From Paulinella micropora (Eukaryota; Cercozoa; Imbricatea; Euglyphida), in NCBI GenBank assembly GCA_009731375.1, contig BJOX01000036.1, forward strand, positions 371,394 through 435,393: a DNA stretch of 64,000 nucleotides. The letters are read 5' to 3'. Shown here piece by piece: positions 8,816 to 18,204 of this stretch. The position numbers and the translations under genes are program-made. Position 1 is the first letter of the stretch; each line of letters opens with the position of its first letter. The notes below the pieces were generated by a model, which was not told the origin of the DNA, did no database searches, and worked only from the letters and a program-made list of their open reading frames with translations.

Positions 8816-11154
8816 TCACACACAGTCACAAAGGGTAGTTGACTCAAGAGAGAGAAGTAGGAGTGAGAAAACAAAGGACAGATAGACAGGAAAAGAAATG
8901 AACACAGAAAGTGGGAGGAAACAGGAAACGACATGTGTTTCTATGATGGATATGCATATGATGCAGTGTCCACATATTTGTCAAAGCATTTGTATATGTT
9001 GTTGGATGAATGCAATACATGGGATGAGTGTTTGTTGCTACGGTTGTTGTGTTCTGTTGTGCTTCCAAACACGAACGAATTGTCTAGTGTCTGTGGTGGA
9101 ATGGATGATATGGTTGACAATGGGTCATTTTCACGGGAACTTTTTCCAGGTTCTGTCATCATGTCTTCAAGCATTTGTCTGTTGTTAATGCTTACAAATA
9201 AAACACATAATTTGTCTAGTGTGGATTGTATTTCTTTGTTGTTCACTTATGTTGCGTTGAAATGTGACAGCACCATCGTACAGAGAGAGACGAGTGTGCA
9301 GACATACATGCCTACCTATAAATTCCTCTCTCTCTCCACCTTCTATATAGATAGTTTGGTGACGTCGCCTCCCCTGGCCACTGACAATGATCCCCTTCGT
9401 TTCCCATCACGTTTGGGCTACCCAACTCGCTTTATTTGGGACCCTGGGACAACAACTACCATTGCCTTGGGGAAAGTTGGCCTGGCGACGTACACCGTTT
9501 TGGTCTTCGGTTTTGTGTGTTTCTTCCTTTGTGCTTCTGCTTTCCACCATTTCTGTTTTTCAGTGCAGATGCGAGCAGATAGCTTTCTGCCTACGACTTG
9601 GTCTGTGTGTCAGAAACACAGACCAAAACAGGGAAGTCCTTTGTTCCCTTGTGCTACCATTTTGCTTCACAGCTCATTATTATATCTTTAGCAGCATGGA
9701 GAAGGAGCAGCGCGATTTTGGGCTTCGTTGTGGCGTGGCGTGGGACATTTTCTTTTCGTCATTATTGTTCGTCTTGGACGTACGGACTTTGGGGAATGTA
9801 GTGGCATATAGTCCAGCAAGACTATAAACTGATTCAACGTATGCAGCGTGGCGAGAAGAAGCGCTGCCTTGGGCCTTCGTTTTCTTTGGGTCTGGGTTCG
9901 CCCATTGCAACGTCATAATTTCGAATGAGCTGTCAACTTCGGGGGGAGACGTTTTTTTTCGTTTGGACATGGACTAGCTATCGATAATAATTTTTGTTTC
10001 ATATTGGGAAAGGATCATGATAGCACAGTCCAGCATGACTATAAACTGTCCAACTAACGAACAGCTTTTAAATCTTCTTTCTCCTTTCCTGTCCTAGTAT
10101 AGGAACTCTAATTTTTTTTCCGGACGATACCCCACTACGGGAAGCGCTCGAAATTTTTTTTGAGTTCATGACATAATATGGTCTTTTATTTCGTTTTATA
10201 TTTGTTCTTTCATCACGATGCATTGCTTTGATCCTATTGACGTTCGCGTTCAATGGACTGCGTCCATGTCATTTTATAACGTGACATCTACCGCCATTCA
10301 TCACGTGTATTTTTGTAATAGTACCTACCATGTAATGCGGCCCTTGACTTCATGTTTGATCAATGGCATTTGCTGTCATTTATTGAATATACTAATATAG
10401 AGTCCGGGGGGGGGGGGGCATTATACCACTACATGGCATAATATAGGACTCTCTTTATATTTGACCTTATTTCTCTTTTATCGTTCATTATATATATATT
10501 TTTTCTTTTCAGCTCAATCAGGACCTTTATTGCCCTGGTGCAATGCAAAATTTTTCAGACCCAGGACTCTGCCATCGTGCTTAGCTCGGTTTAGTTATAG
10601 TTTTCTTATATGTTGTACAACTATGCCATGGACATATCTGCTTTGTGTCATCATAGTTTAATTTCATTTGCGTTTGTTGCACATGATTCTTAAATTATAT
10701 TACACATTTACTGATCATATCTACCCCAACATGTTTGCAAATCGTTCAAATTGCATTACATATATGAGTTTATGTGTTTCATTCACTTTAACTGATATAC
10801 ATTTCGGGGGGGATTAAAGGATTTTTGGCGACAGTACGGATATTGAGTTCGGGGAGGGGGGGGGGGGGGGGGGGTNNNNNNNNNNTACAATATTACATGT
10901 CACAGCATGTCACATGTCACAGCATGTCATGACATAGAACTCTAATATCCTTAAGTATTGCCACTTTACCTAATCGGATACCTTTCATACATTACCATTA
11001 TATACTGGTACAATGCCTTAAACTTGAGACCTCCCATGTATTTACACTCTCTCCAGGAGAGACACGGAGACACTATCGAATCGGATATCCTCACACCTAC
11101 AGTATCCATGCTGGATTCGACGTTCAAGCATCGTCATCGCACCCTTACGAGATA
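8816..11154. other. Intergenic DNA, AT-rich, with a homopolymer-G gap
   Basis: Apart from the small minus ORF at 9680-9970 I see no supported gene. A 252-codon plus-strand ORF (8933-9691) has no family features and poor codon-like composition. Notable items are a CA-rich tract (about 8808-8827), a short hairpin repeated at 9807-9826 and 10029-10045, a G run at about 10397-10418, and a second G run that ends in the 10-N gap at 10876-10885. After the gap there is a short direct repeat of a CATGTCACA-type motif. The 5' limit of element A must lie in or after this stretch, but I could not identify it. Confidence 0.5.
9680..9970 (-). CDS. Small lysine-rich ORF (96 aa), possible upstream exon of the minus chain
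   Basis: Begins with a good-looking basic N-terminus (MSKRKKTSPPEVD), continues with PDPKKTKAQ and a helical YVESVYSLAGLY segment, and degrades into Lys/Ser-rich sequence. The basic cluster would suit a nuclear localisation signal. It lies about 0.9 kb upstream of, and on the same strand as, the 8815-4825 ORF chain and could be its first exon, but I see no decisive splice signals. It could equally be a chance ORF. Confidence 0.25.
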   Translation of the reverse strand: MSKRKKTSPPEVDSSFEIMTLQWANPDPKKTKAQGSASSRHAAYVESVYSLAGLYATTFPKVRTSKTNNNDEKKMSHATPQRSPKSRCSFSMLLKI

Positions 11155-11853
11155 GTGTATTCCCCTGAGAAGTACGATGATCAACCTGATTCTTCGTCAA
11201 GTTCAAGTTCCTCATCCAGTTCGTCATCTAGCTCGAGTTCATCGTCAGGAACAATAATCCCTGCTCAGCCTCCATCGGCCCCAGCGTCGGTACCACCGGC
11301 CCCAGCACAGCCACCGTTGGCCTCAATTCAGCCTCCATCAACCCTGGCTCATCCACCAGCGGCCACTGGTTCTGACGCACCGGCCGCACCGTTGCCACAG
11401 GTAACTCATGCCTACCCTGTTCGACCACAACCCTTTTTTGGCAGCAAGCCCAGTGAGAACAAGAAGCATCACGGCGATGACGATTCAAAGGGCGGCGGAC
11501 AAGGCCCCTCCTCGACTTCGTCAAGCGGATCCTCGTCAAGCGGTTCGTCGTCAAGCAGTTTGCCATCAACGCCGACAACGACCCAGACATCTGCGACTTC
11601 TCCTTCTCACTCAACGACGCGACGTTCGCAATACCCTCGGAACAAGGAAAGTGTGAACTTTGCGGATTGCCCAAAAGCAACCTTTCCTCTGTCACCTAGC
11701 CACATTCCCTCTTCTGGCCATCGAGCCGCACTTTCAAGACGACGACTTCTCGACCATAATATTAAATCTCGGAGTTGCCGCCAATTCAATATGCTCGCTC
11801 GGCCTGGCACTGGCTCAACTCAGAGTTTGGGCAATACGCAAAGTCAAGCTTGA
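11155..11853 (+). pseudogene. Gag-like Ser/Pro-rich ORF of element A
   Basis: Of 232 codons, residues 12-32 are a serine run, followed by proline/alanine-rich repeats (PPSAPASVPP-type), a lysine/His patch, a second Ser/Gly-rich run and a compact C-terminal part. There is no zinc knuckle and no capsid motif that I recognise, so Gag is inferred from position before Pol. It ends at TGA 11851-11853. The same frame stays open after that stop into the Pol N-terminal ORF, so the stop may be a mutated CGA or a regulated stop. Confidence 0.4.
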
Positions 11854-11958
11854 CAACCAAATCTGGGGCATTCTCCAGACTCCAAACAACTGAGGCTGCC
11901 TACCCCTCTGACGCTTCAGACCGACATCAGCCCGCTGTTTCCATACACGTACTCCTTC

Positions 11959-12447
11959 ATGGAAGACTTCGCGCAGACATGCCCCGACCCTCGCATGCTC
12001 TTTTGCACGGCATCAACAGTCCAGGGACCCCATCCTACCCCGTGGTTCTTCATCTCGGAAAGACTTTGCCGCGACTTCCTAACCAAGCGAGCGGAACAAA
12101 AAGCGTCACCGACAGGTCCTAAGTTTCCCCCTGAAGCAGTCAACCCAAGCCTCACCAAACCCCAACAAGACCAACTCTGGGCCCTTATCCGCGAATTCGA
12201 CAACATCTTTCAAGACAAGGCAGGCATCTTCAAACATACTGTCGTGTCCCTTCGACTCAAACCGAACGCCAAACCAGTTGCAGTTCCATGCCCGCGCTGG
12301 ACTCCGGCAGTGGGCGAATATCTTTCTAGCTGGGCTACGGACGTCCTCAGCGCCGGCATATGGAGCTACGCCTCCCCTCAATGCGCATGGGCGAGCCGCA
12401 GTTGCCCGGTTGGGAAATTCGAGGATATCGCGAAAGAAGTCATCTGA
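11959..12447 (+). pseudogene. N-terminal Pol segment of element A leading into RT
   Basis: The frame is in fact open from 11854. The segment LTKPQQDQLWALIREFDNIF with the following acidic/hydrophobic stretch resembles the connector before Ty3 reverse transcriptases (a helix ending in a Phe, then 'F' turns). Later PRWTPAVGEYLSSW and the GIW-S-x-ASPQCAWAS stretch match the RT fingers, where Ty3 elements have a G-I-I-x-x-S-x-S-P-W-x-S pattern. It ends in TGA (12445-12447). The frame continues unchanged into the palm ORF, so this stop interrupts the RT domain itself and probably arose by C-to-T change. Confidence 0.6.
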
Positions 12448-12474
12448 GACATTCGGAACGTTTACGACTACCGC

Positions 12475-13806
12475 ATGCCCAATGACAACCTTCATCTCCC
12501 AGTCCCAGTTCTCCCAAACCCGGATCATTACCGAGAACGATTCGCCGGCTGGCACTATCTCAGCTCCATCGACATGGTAGACGGCTTCTCCCACCTTCGC
12601 CTGAACCCGGACGATGACAGCCGAGATGTTTTAGCCGTGTGGACCCCTCAATGTCTACTGGTCCCCAACTTTATGCCTCAAGGTGTACATCGTGCTCCCG
12701 GCGATTTCCAACGTGCGATTGAGAAGTCATTCCAACCACTCCCCTTTTGGAACAAGCCGCCCCCAGCTATTCCTACTGCAGGCGCCTATCTCGACGACGT
12801 TACCGCTGGTGCCAACGACTTTCAGACACACCTGAACCAAATTCGTGGTATATTCTCAAGCATGGACACCTCCGGCCTTCATGGATCGGCGCGCAAACTC
12901 CGCTTGGGATACCATGAACTGACAATACTAGGCAAGAAATGTAGTAAGAAGGGTATCGCCGCTGACACAGCGAAGATCGACGCCATCCTCCGAATGGCTG
13001 ATCCCTCCAATGTGTCGGAAGTTCGATCCGTTCTGGGTATGACCGACTTCATACAGGCCCACATCCCTGACTACTCCCGCCTTGTATCACCTCTTACGAA
13101 CTTGCTCAAGTCCACTCACGCCCGATCAGCAGGTCAACCTTACCTCCATCGGAAAGAGCGGAAATGTATGAAGAAGCTCCGCCGCGTGCTTACTACGCTT
13201 CCCGTCCTGGCCAAGTACGAGTCCTCTCACCATCTTTGCCTTCGGACGGATGCTAGCCAAATAGGCATCGGGGGTGCCCTTGACACTGGCCCTGACCGCG
13301 ACGCCCCGGTTATGCAATACTTTTCTCTCAAGTTCACAGACACGCAGACCCGCTGGGCGACCTACGTGCGAGAAGCCTATGGCGTTATTTACGGAGTTCA
13401 ACAGTGCCGCTACTACATCGATGCCAGCGACCACGAACTCACTATCGTCACCGATCACCGGCCACTCTTGTGGTTATGGCACGCTCGCAGCCCCATGGTC
13501 GTCAGATGGGTTCTGGAAAATCTTCAGACGATCCACTTTAAGGTCGAATACCTCCCCGGTAAACAAAACCTCCTTCCGGATGGATTGTCCCGTGTCCCCT
13601 GCATAAGCCCAGGCGCCCCGACTCTCATCGGTGAAGCCGAAGCCACCTTACAGCTCCTCGCAACCATTCCACTGCCCAAAGCAGGCTCTACTCTCTGGCT
13701 CGCCGTCGAAGGCACACATGCTGCTTTGGAAACGAAACTCAAGTCTCTCTCCTGCCGCATCATCATCGGCCCAGAGAGGGGCTGTGAGAGTGTCTTGTCA
13801 TTGTGA
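12475..13806 (+). pseudogene. Reverse transcriptase and RNase H of element A
   Basis: In frame with the preceding ORF. Residues 1-60 include DYR-type and S-S-I-D-M-V-D-G (first catalytic Asp). The catalytic pair is YLDD at 12787-12798 (residue 105). LGMTDFIQAHIPDYSRLVSPLTNLL marks the thumb/connection. RNase H follows: DAS (LRTDASQIGIGGAL), a Glu (REAYGVIYG) and TDHRPLLW, ending with V-E-Y-L-P-G-K-Q-N-x-L-P-D-x-L-S. All catalytic residues expected of Ty3 RT-RNase H are visible. After residue about 400 the sequence enters the spacer to integrase, and the ORF runs out inside the 307-bp insertion. Confidence 0.8.
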
Positions 13807-14090
13807 GTCCATGATTTGTTGGCGCGTGACGCGAGGAGCGTGCGAAGTAGCGACAAGAGGGTATATATAATGTTGTTCCATGCTGAGGCCAAAGACTAGC
13901 CACACTAAGTTGTCGTCAAGAAATAAAATCTTACGACACGTCTCGACGGCCTCCTGTGGGAGTATCGTCCGGGACGCAGTGGACAAGGTCTTGTGGCATG
14001 AGCAGGGCAAATGGCTTACGAAGGGCGAACATGTCACGTGCGACGGCCGGAGAGCGTTCAGCGGAGGGGATGACAATAGCTAGATCCCAC
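13784..14090. mobile_element. 307-bp insertion with 6-bp target duplication (solo LTR or MITE)
   Basis: GGGGCT occurs directly before (13778-13783) and directly after (14091-14096) the segment, as expected of a target-site duplication. The ends GTGAGAG and ATCCCAC are imperfect inverted repeats. Inside are a TATA-like GTATATATAA (13861-13870) and an AATAAA (13922-13927) about 50 bases later, a spacing seen in compact LTRs. A solo LTR normally starts TG and ends CA with a 4-6-bp duplication; the right end here does not fit that exactly. A small non-autonomous DNA transposon is the alternative. Confidence 0.5.
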
Positions 14091-14099
14091 GGGGCTTGA

Positions 14100-14831
14100 A
14101 TGCTTCGTAGCGTTGGGCCAGCGCGGCACGTCTCTACCGTCTCTGCCGGATCAACAGAATTGACTCTTCGTCAGGGCCTTGCCGTCCTCGCCGACGCCAA
14201 ACAGTCAACACTGAAGATCTACGTTCCAGAAGAGCTGCGCCGCCCGCTGATCAACTACGCCCACTTGATGCAGAATCACGCCAAAACGCCGACACTCGTC
14301 CCCTTCATCATGGAGCGCTATATTTGGCTCCGTCCCGACGGCACGGATATTATGCACGCTGATGTCCTCGCCGCCCTCCGCGACTGCCACTTTTGCCAAC
14401 TGGTCCACGCCCGCCTCACTCTCAACCACGGCCGCTACTCCTCGCTGAAGTGGAGCAGTCAAGGTCAAGGCATCGGCATCGATCATATGCACGTTGGCAT
14501 TCCGGGCGTTGTTTTTCAATATATCCTGACGATCATCGATCTCTTCTCAGGATTTCTTCAATTCATCCCCTGTATCTCTACCACAGCCGAAGAAACAGTT
14601 GAGATCATCCTCAACCGATGGGCATACATTTTTGGTTTTCCGGAGTCCATCTTCTCCGATTACCACAGCTCGTTTGTAGGTACATTAGCCAAACGCTTCT
14701 GCAGTGAGGCCGGCCTCGACTGGCTGACCACCGCACCCTACTCACACTACCAACTCGGCTTCGTGGAATGCCGGCACAAGCCGCACCGCAATTCAATCTC
14801 TACCCAAGGCAGACAAATTGAACTGGCCTAG
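14100..14831 (+). pseudogene. Integrase of element A
   Basis: Carries a zinc-domain-like segment (His near residues 55-60, then C-H-F-C) and a catalytic core with the full triad: Asp in I-D-H-M-H, Asp in S-D-Y-H, Glu in G-F-V-E. Spacing by count is D-X58-D-X35-E, the retroviral/Ty3 norm. The enzyme would join element cDNA to host DNA. Frame differs from RNase H upstream even after the 307-bp insertion is discounted, so at least one frameshift separates them. The N-terminal about 15 residues may be out of frame. Confidence 0.75.
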
Positions 14832-15288
14832 CATCATCCCGTCCCTCTCCTTCGCCCAGAACACCTATGTGTCCACGGCTACAGGTACAACCGCTATTGA
14901 GGGTATGTTGGCACGCAAACCTCGGTGCACACTGGACTTTTTCGATTCCTCGGAGATCATTACTGCCCGCGCCTCCGCCTCAAGCGCCGCTTTCGACGCT
15001 TCCTCTACGCTTTCGCTTCAATCTTCAGAGCAGATCGAACTACTACGCCGCGCTCGCGCTGCAGTCACGGCGTATATCAGCACGTACACAGACGTCTCTC
15101 GCGCCAGATCTGTTGCTCAGAAGAACAAGGGCCGCCGCAAAGCTGTTAGGGAGTGGAAGGTTGGCGACACCGTCGTCGTCTACCGCCCTAAACCCTCAAA
15201 GCAGGGCATCCCCGCCTCGTCTGTTCTTCAGTTCAGGTCAACTCTAACTGCTTTAAACTCCGCCACCTCAAGACCAATAGGATATTGA
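14818..15288 (+). pseudogene. C-terminal integrase region of element A
   Basis: Overlaps the integrase ORF in another frame and continues it: W-P-S-I-I-P-S-L-S-F-A-Q-N-T is typical of the helix after the Ty3 integrase core. Later W-K-V-G-D-T-V-V-V-Y-R-P-K-P matches the start of the GPY/F-type SH3-like module that follows Ty3 integrases. A frameshift near 15230-15285 passes reading to the next ORF. No clear G-P-Y/F triplet is visible. Confidence 0.6.
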
Positions 15289-15641
15289 AACGGATCGACC
15301 GTTCACATCTCTCTCCGTACAGTGCCCCCACTGATGGCGTCGCCCCGCTCAACCCAGTTGCAGTGGACGACTACGACGACGACACTGTCAACTACACCAC
15401 TGGTGAAGTCGTTGCTTTCATCGACCGTAACCAAGTCAAACTTGGCACTGTTTTGGACGAGGATCCGGAAGACGAGGAGGATGACCTCGTGGTCCATCAG
15501 CTTGGTATCACTTCGGACACCAACCCTCTCTTCCGCCCCATCTACGAAGAAACAAAGGATTCTTCTTCTTCTTCTTCTTCTTCTTCTTCTTCTTCTTCTT
15601 CTTCTTCTTCTTCTTCTTCTTCTTCTTCTTCTTTAGAATAA
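15285..15641 (+). pseudogene. Acidic C-terminal Pol domain of element A, interrupted by TTC repeat
   Basis: The start K-R-I-D-R-S-H-L-S-P-Y ends the SH3-like module. The segment G-E-V-V-A-F-I-D-R-N with V-K-L-G-T-V-L, an acidic patch (DEDPEDEEDD) and a hydrophobic L-V-V-H-Q-L strand then looks like a second small beta-barrel domain. At about 15560 a TTC array replaces the continuing sequence. The copy at 45723-46067 lacks the array and reads on without a break, so that copy shows the original order. Confidence 0.55.
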
Positions 15642-15817
15642 CGGATTATTCAAGGGAGAACCACTAAAACTCAATACTGCGAAAAGTATTAAATTAACCG
15701 AGGTTCTTCTTCTTTTTCTTCTTTTTCTTCTTCTTCTTCTTCTTCTTATTCTTCTTCTTCTTCTTCTTCTTCTTCTTCTTCTTCTTCTTCTTCTTCTTCT
15801 TCTTCTTCTTCTTCACA
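15558..15817 (+). repeat. (TTC)n expansion splitting the element A C-terminal domain
   Basis: Two TTC arrays (15559-15634 and about 15704-15813) flank a 70-base spacer. The nearly identical sequence at 45660-46070 passes directly from CAAAGGA to CAAAGCT where this block sits. The block is therefore an insertion or expansion of about 258 bases in this copy only. Confidence 0.8.
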
Positions 15818-16053
15818 AAGCTACCATTCACAGTTGGAGTAAACCCCTGACTTTCTGGAAGCCCCTCCTCTTCGATATCACCAACGATCAAGTCGTTCAT
15901 CGACACATCGCATGGCGTCCCTTCAAGAAGATCAAGGACAAAGGCCGACTCTCCGCTAACGTTCTTAAGCGTCTTCGAGGTACCCTCATCACCGGCGAAT
16001 CCTTCCCGCTTCATGTCTTCCAGAAGGGCAAGCAAGCTCAGTCCAAGGAGTAG
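15818..16053 (+). pseudogene. Remainder of element A C-terminal domain
   Basis: After the TTC block, coding resumes with T-I-H-S-W-S-K-P-L, W-K-P-L-L-F-D-I-T, a basic stretch (WRPFKKIKDKG) and a basic C-terminal tail ending at TAG 16051-16053. The intact reading is seen in the copy ending at 46067. The role is unknown; a chromatin- or nucleic-acid-contacting tail is a reasonable inference from the acidic-then-basic order. Confidence 0.55.
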
Positions 16054-17180
16054 CCACCCCCTATTATCACTCTCAAGTGGGTTTTACCCATCGTAATGGC
16101 TTCACCCGCCCCCCGCCCAGCGCTTTTCCCACTTGAACCGTCACGAGTCGTCCCTAGATTCTTATATTACGCCATGACCGGCGTACCCATGTAAGTCCTT
16201 GATCGCCTCTTGTGCCTGCAGGTCACCGATTATTCTCACCGAACTTGAACCACTCAGTGGTTATATCGGCACGGTATACTTGGTGCTTCATTAGTTCATC
16301 TCGGCTTTGTGCCATGATCCCGGCCACCTAATTTTCTACGGCTCGACATCGCCTCCCGATATCACCGCTCGCTACTGCGCCTCAATTGTCCCAGTCCCGC
16401 TGCAAATCATGGATATCCGGCCCCGGCTGATCATCATCCTCGTTGCGCAGTATAGACGCACCACTCTTCTACTCTCCAATGGTTTAAGAGATCCACCCAC
16501 CTCTCTTTCTCTCCTTTCAAGTTGACTCTGCATGATTTTTTTTTTGTGAGACAACATACTTCGTTCGTTAATCACTCATTCTGTACGCAACTCAACTCAA
16601 CCGTTAGGTCTGGGGGGGCGAGCTATCAGACTGAGCACCTTAACGACCGGCCAAAACCTTTACCGTTTATAAGACACTGGCTCTTTTTGACCGGGGGCAT
16701 TAGATTCTCCTCTGCACTACGTTTCGACTTCACTAACTAGTTTTCGATTTCGTTCAGAAATGATTTCAAACGATCAATTCAAAGTTCTTTTTAGCTATTG
16801 CCATTTTTCCTGTTCGTATTACCTTCAAGTTTCCCCGATTTCCTAGTGAAAATGCTTTTACGGTAAATTTGTGAACAAGAACGGAAAAAAACACAATATC
16901 TAACTCGTTGCTAGTCATTTTCGCCTTGAGGCCTCCCAAATCGATTTGGGAATTTTCAAGTCCAACAACCCGACGACTATCAGTTTATGACTGTTTACTT
17001 GAAGACTCGCGACACTATCCGTTTNNNNNNNNNNCACAATGTCTAACTCGTTGGTAGTCATTTTCGCCTTGAGGCTTCCCAAATCGATTTGGGAATTTTC
17101 AAGTCCAACAACCCGACGACTATCAGTTTATGACTGTTTACTTGAAGACTCGCGACACTATCCGTTTGAGAAAGGGAGAC
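16054..17180 (+). mobile_element. 3' non-coding region (possibly LTR) of element A
   Basis: No ORF of merit. The whole stretch is repeated almost base for base at 46068-47053. It contains a G-rich run followed by GCGAGC (about 16612-16622), possibly a polypurine tract, but without a matching 5' LTR near 10-11 kb I cannot mark an LTR. Shared sequence ends at AAAGGGAGAC, where the element B LTR begins in this copy. Confidence 0.6.
17025..17034. other. 10-N assembly gap with duplicated flanks
   Basis: About 120 bases left of the gap (from CACAATATCTAACTC near 16892) recur right of it (17035 on) with a few substitutions. The second version continues to the element B LTR. This looks like two overlapping contig ends, probably different alleles or copies, placed side by side. 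Confidence 0.7.
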
Positions 17181-17181
17181 A

Positions 17182-17418
17182 TGTAGGCATCACCCCCCGG
17201 ATAGCCGGTAAAAAGTACCTTTTCCTGGTGACAGGTGCACCAGCTTGTTTTTCAGTATTATTTGTCCGGATTGGACCTGATGCCATTTTATTCCTGGTCT
17301 GTTGCCGTTTTCCTTTTTGGCTTCACTGAGCTAATACAACGAGACATCATTCTCATTCTTGAGGACTGTGTTTGGTTGTATTACCGACTTTTTTCGAGCT
17401 ATCGTTGGGGGCATTACA
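17182..17418 (+). repeat. 5' LTR of element B, plus-strand copy
   Basis: Begins TGTAGGCATCACC and ends GGGGCATTACA. It matches the two LTRs of the minus-strand copy along its length, with substitutions and small indels. TG...CA ends are as expected. TTTGGAGTCC follows directly, the likely primer-binding site. Confidence 0.8.
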
Positions 17419-18204
17419 TTTGGAGTCCACATCACTAGGGTGATTTCTTTCTGCTTTGCCACACAGGCAACAGAGTGAATTTTCACTGACCTGTCTCACA
17501 CGGGGACGTCAGACGAAAACAAATACTCCAACACAGCTCCCTCATAACTCTTTCACAAAACAAATAATTTGATTGGTCTCAAGCAGGTGTCTCGTACCCT
17601 CTAGCCCAATCAGTATCTATGTGCTCACAAGGAGACATCAGATACAAACTCTCTGTCGTTCTTGCTGTTCTCACACAGAGACCAAGAAGAAGGAGGTGGA
17701 CAGAAGAGTGAAGGAACACACACAAAACACAAACAAGCATAGGGACAGGAGCACAACACTCTACCCTTCTAGTTTGTGCATTTATCTGCATTATCTCACA
17801 CATACGTCAGAGTATTTTTGCAAATCTCTGATCGTTTTCTAAAGGTAGGTCTGAGAACCTATCCGACCGACTGTCGACTTCTCAAGGAGAGCTTTTCTAG
17901 CTTCTCTATTACTATCTGTGTGTAGGTCCAAGTGCCTCATACTAGATACAATATAGAAAAGAAGGAGGAGAAAGTAATCTGAGTAAGGAGAACAAGAAAT
18001 CGGAGAAAGTCTCAAAGACTATTTTTCTCAAACAAAAACAAACATACAAACAGTGTTTCATAGAGGACAGGGAATCTTATCCTACCCTCTCTATTAGTTT
18101 CTCTCTTCACTAGTCAATCGACTGAAGGAGGAACAGAACACAAACGAACAAAAACCAAACATAGGAGCTGACACTGTCCTCCTGTTGATCACTACTACGA
18201 CATC
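17419..18204 (+). promoter_or_regulatory. Leader of element B with primer-binding site
   Basis: The segment from the LTR end to the Gag ATG. It starts with TTTGGAGTCC, the counterpart of TTGGAGTC in the minus copy, consistent with tRNA-primed minus-strand synthesis (TGG complements a tRNA CCA end). Patches such as GTCGACTTCTCAAGGAG (near 17873) are conserved in the leader of the other copy, so the leader probably carries packaging or translation signals. There is no ORF of merit. Confidence 0.6.

Larger units (their letters stand above)
11155..17180 (+). mobile_element. Ty3-like retrotransposon A, decaying
   Basis: In plus-strand order: Ser/Pro-rich Gag-like ORF, RT with YLDD, RNase H, integrase with complete D-D-E spacing, and an acidic C-terminal module, followed by a 3' non-coding region repeated at 45661-47053. 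RT before integrase is the Ty3/gypsy order. Decay signs are three in-frame TGA codons, frameshifts, a 307-bp insertion between RNase H and integrase, and TTC arrays inside the C-terminal domain. No LTR pair could be delimited. The 3' edge is set by the start of the element B LTR at 17182. Confidence 0.75.

Noticed and set aside
8933-9691. 252-codon plus-strand ORF
   Set aside because: Cys/Leu/Ser/Phe-rich without domain features or a homologous copy; AT-rich DNA can give this by chance.
11851-13806. Reassigned UGA (sense codon) in element A
   Set aside because: Element B and the LINE use UGA sparingly and as stops, and the second TGA in A fits a CGA mutation. No evidence for a variant code.
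13784-14090. Canonical TG...CA solo LTR
   Set aside because: The right end does not finish in CA next to the duplicated target, so only a general insertion call is made.
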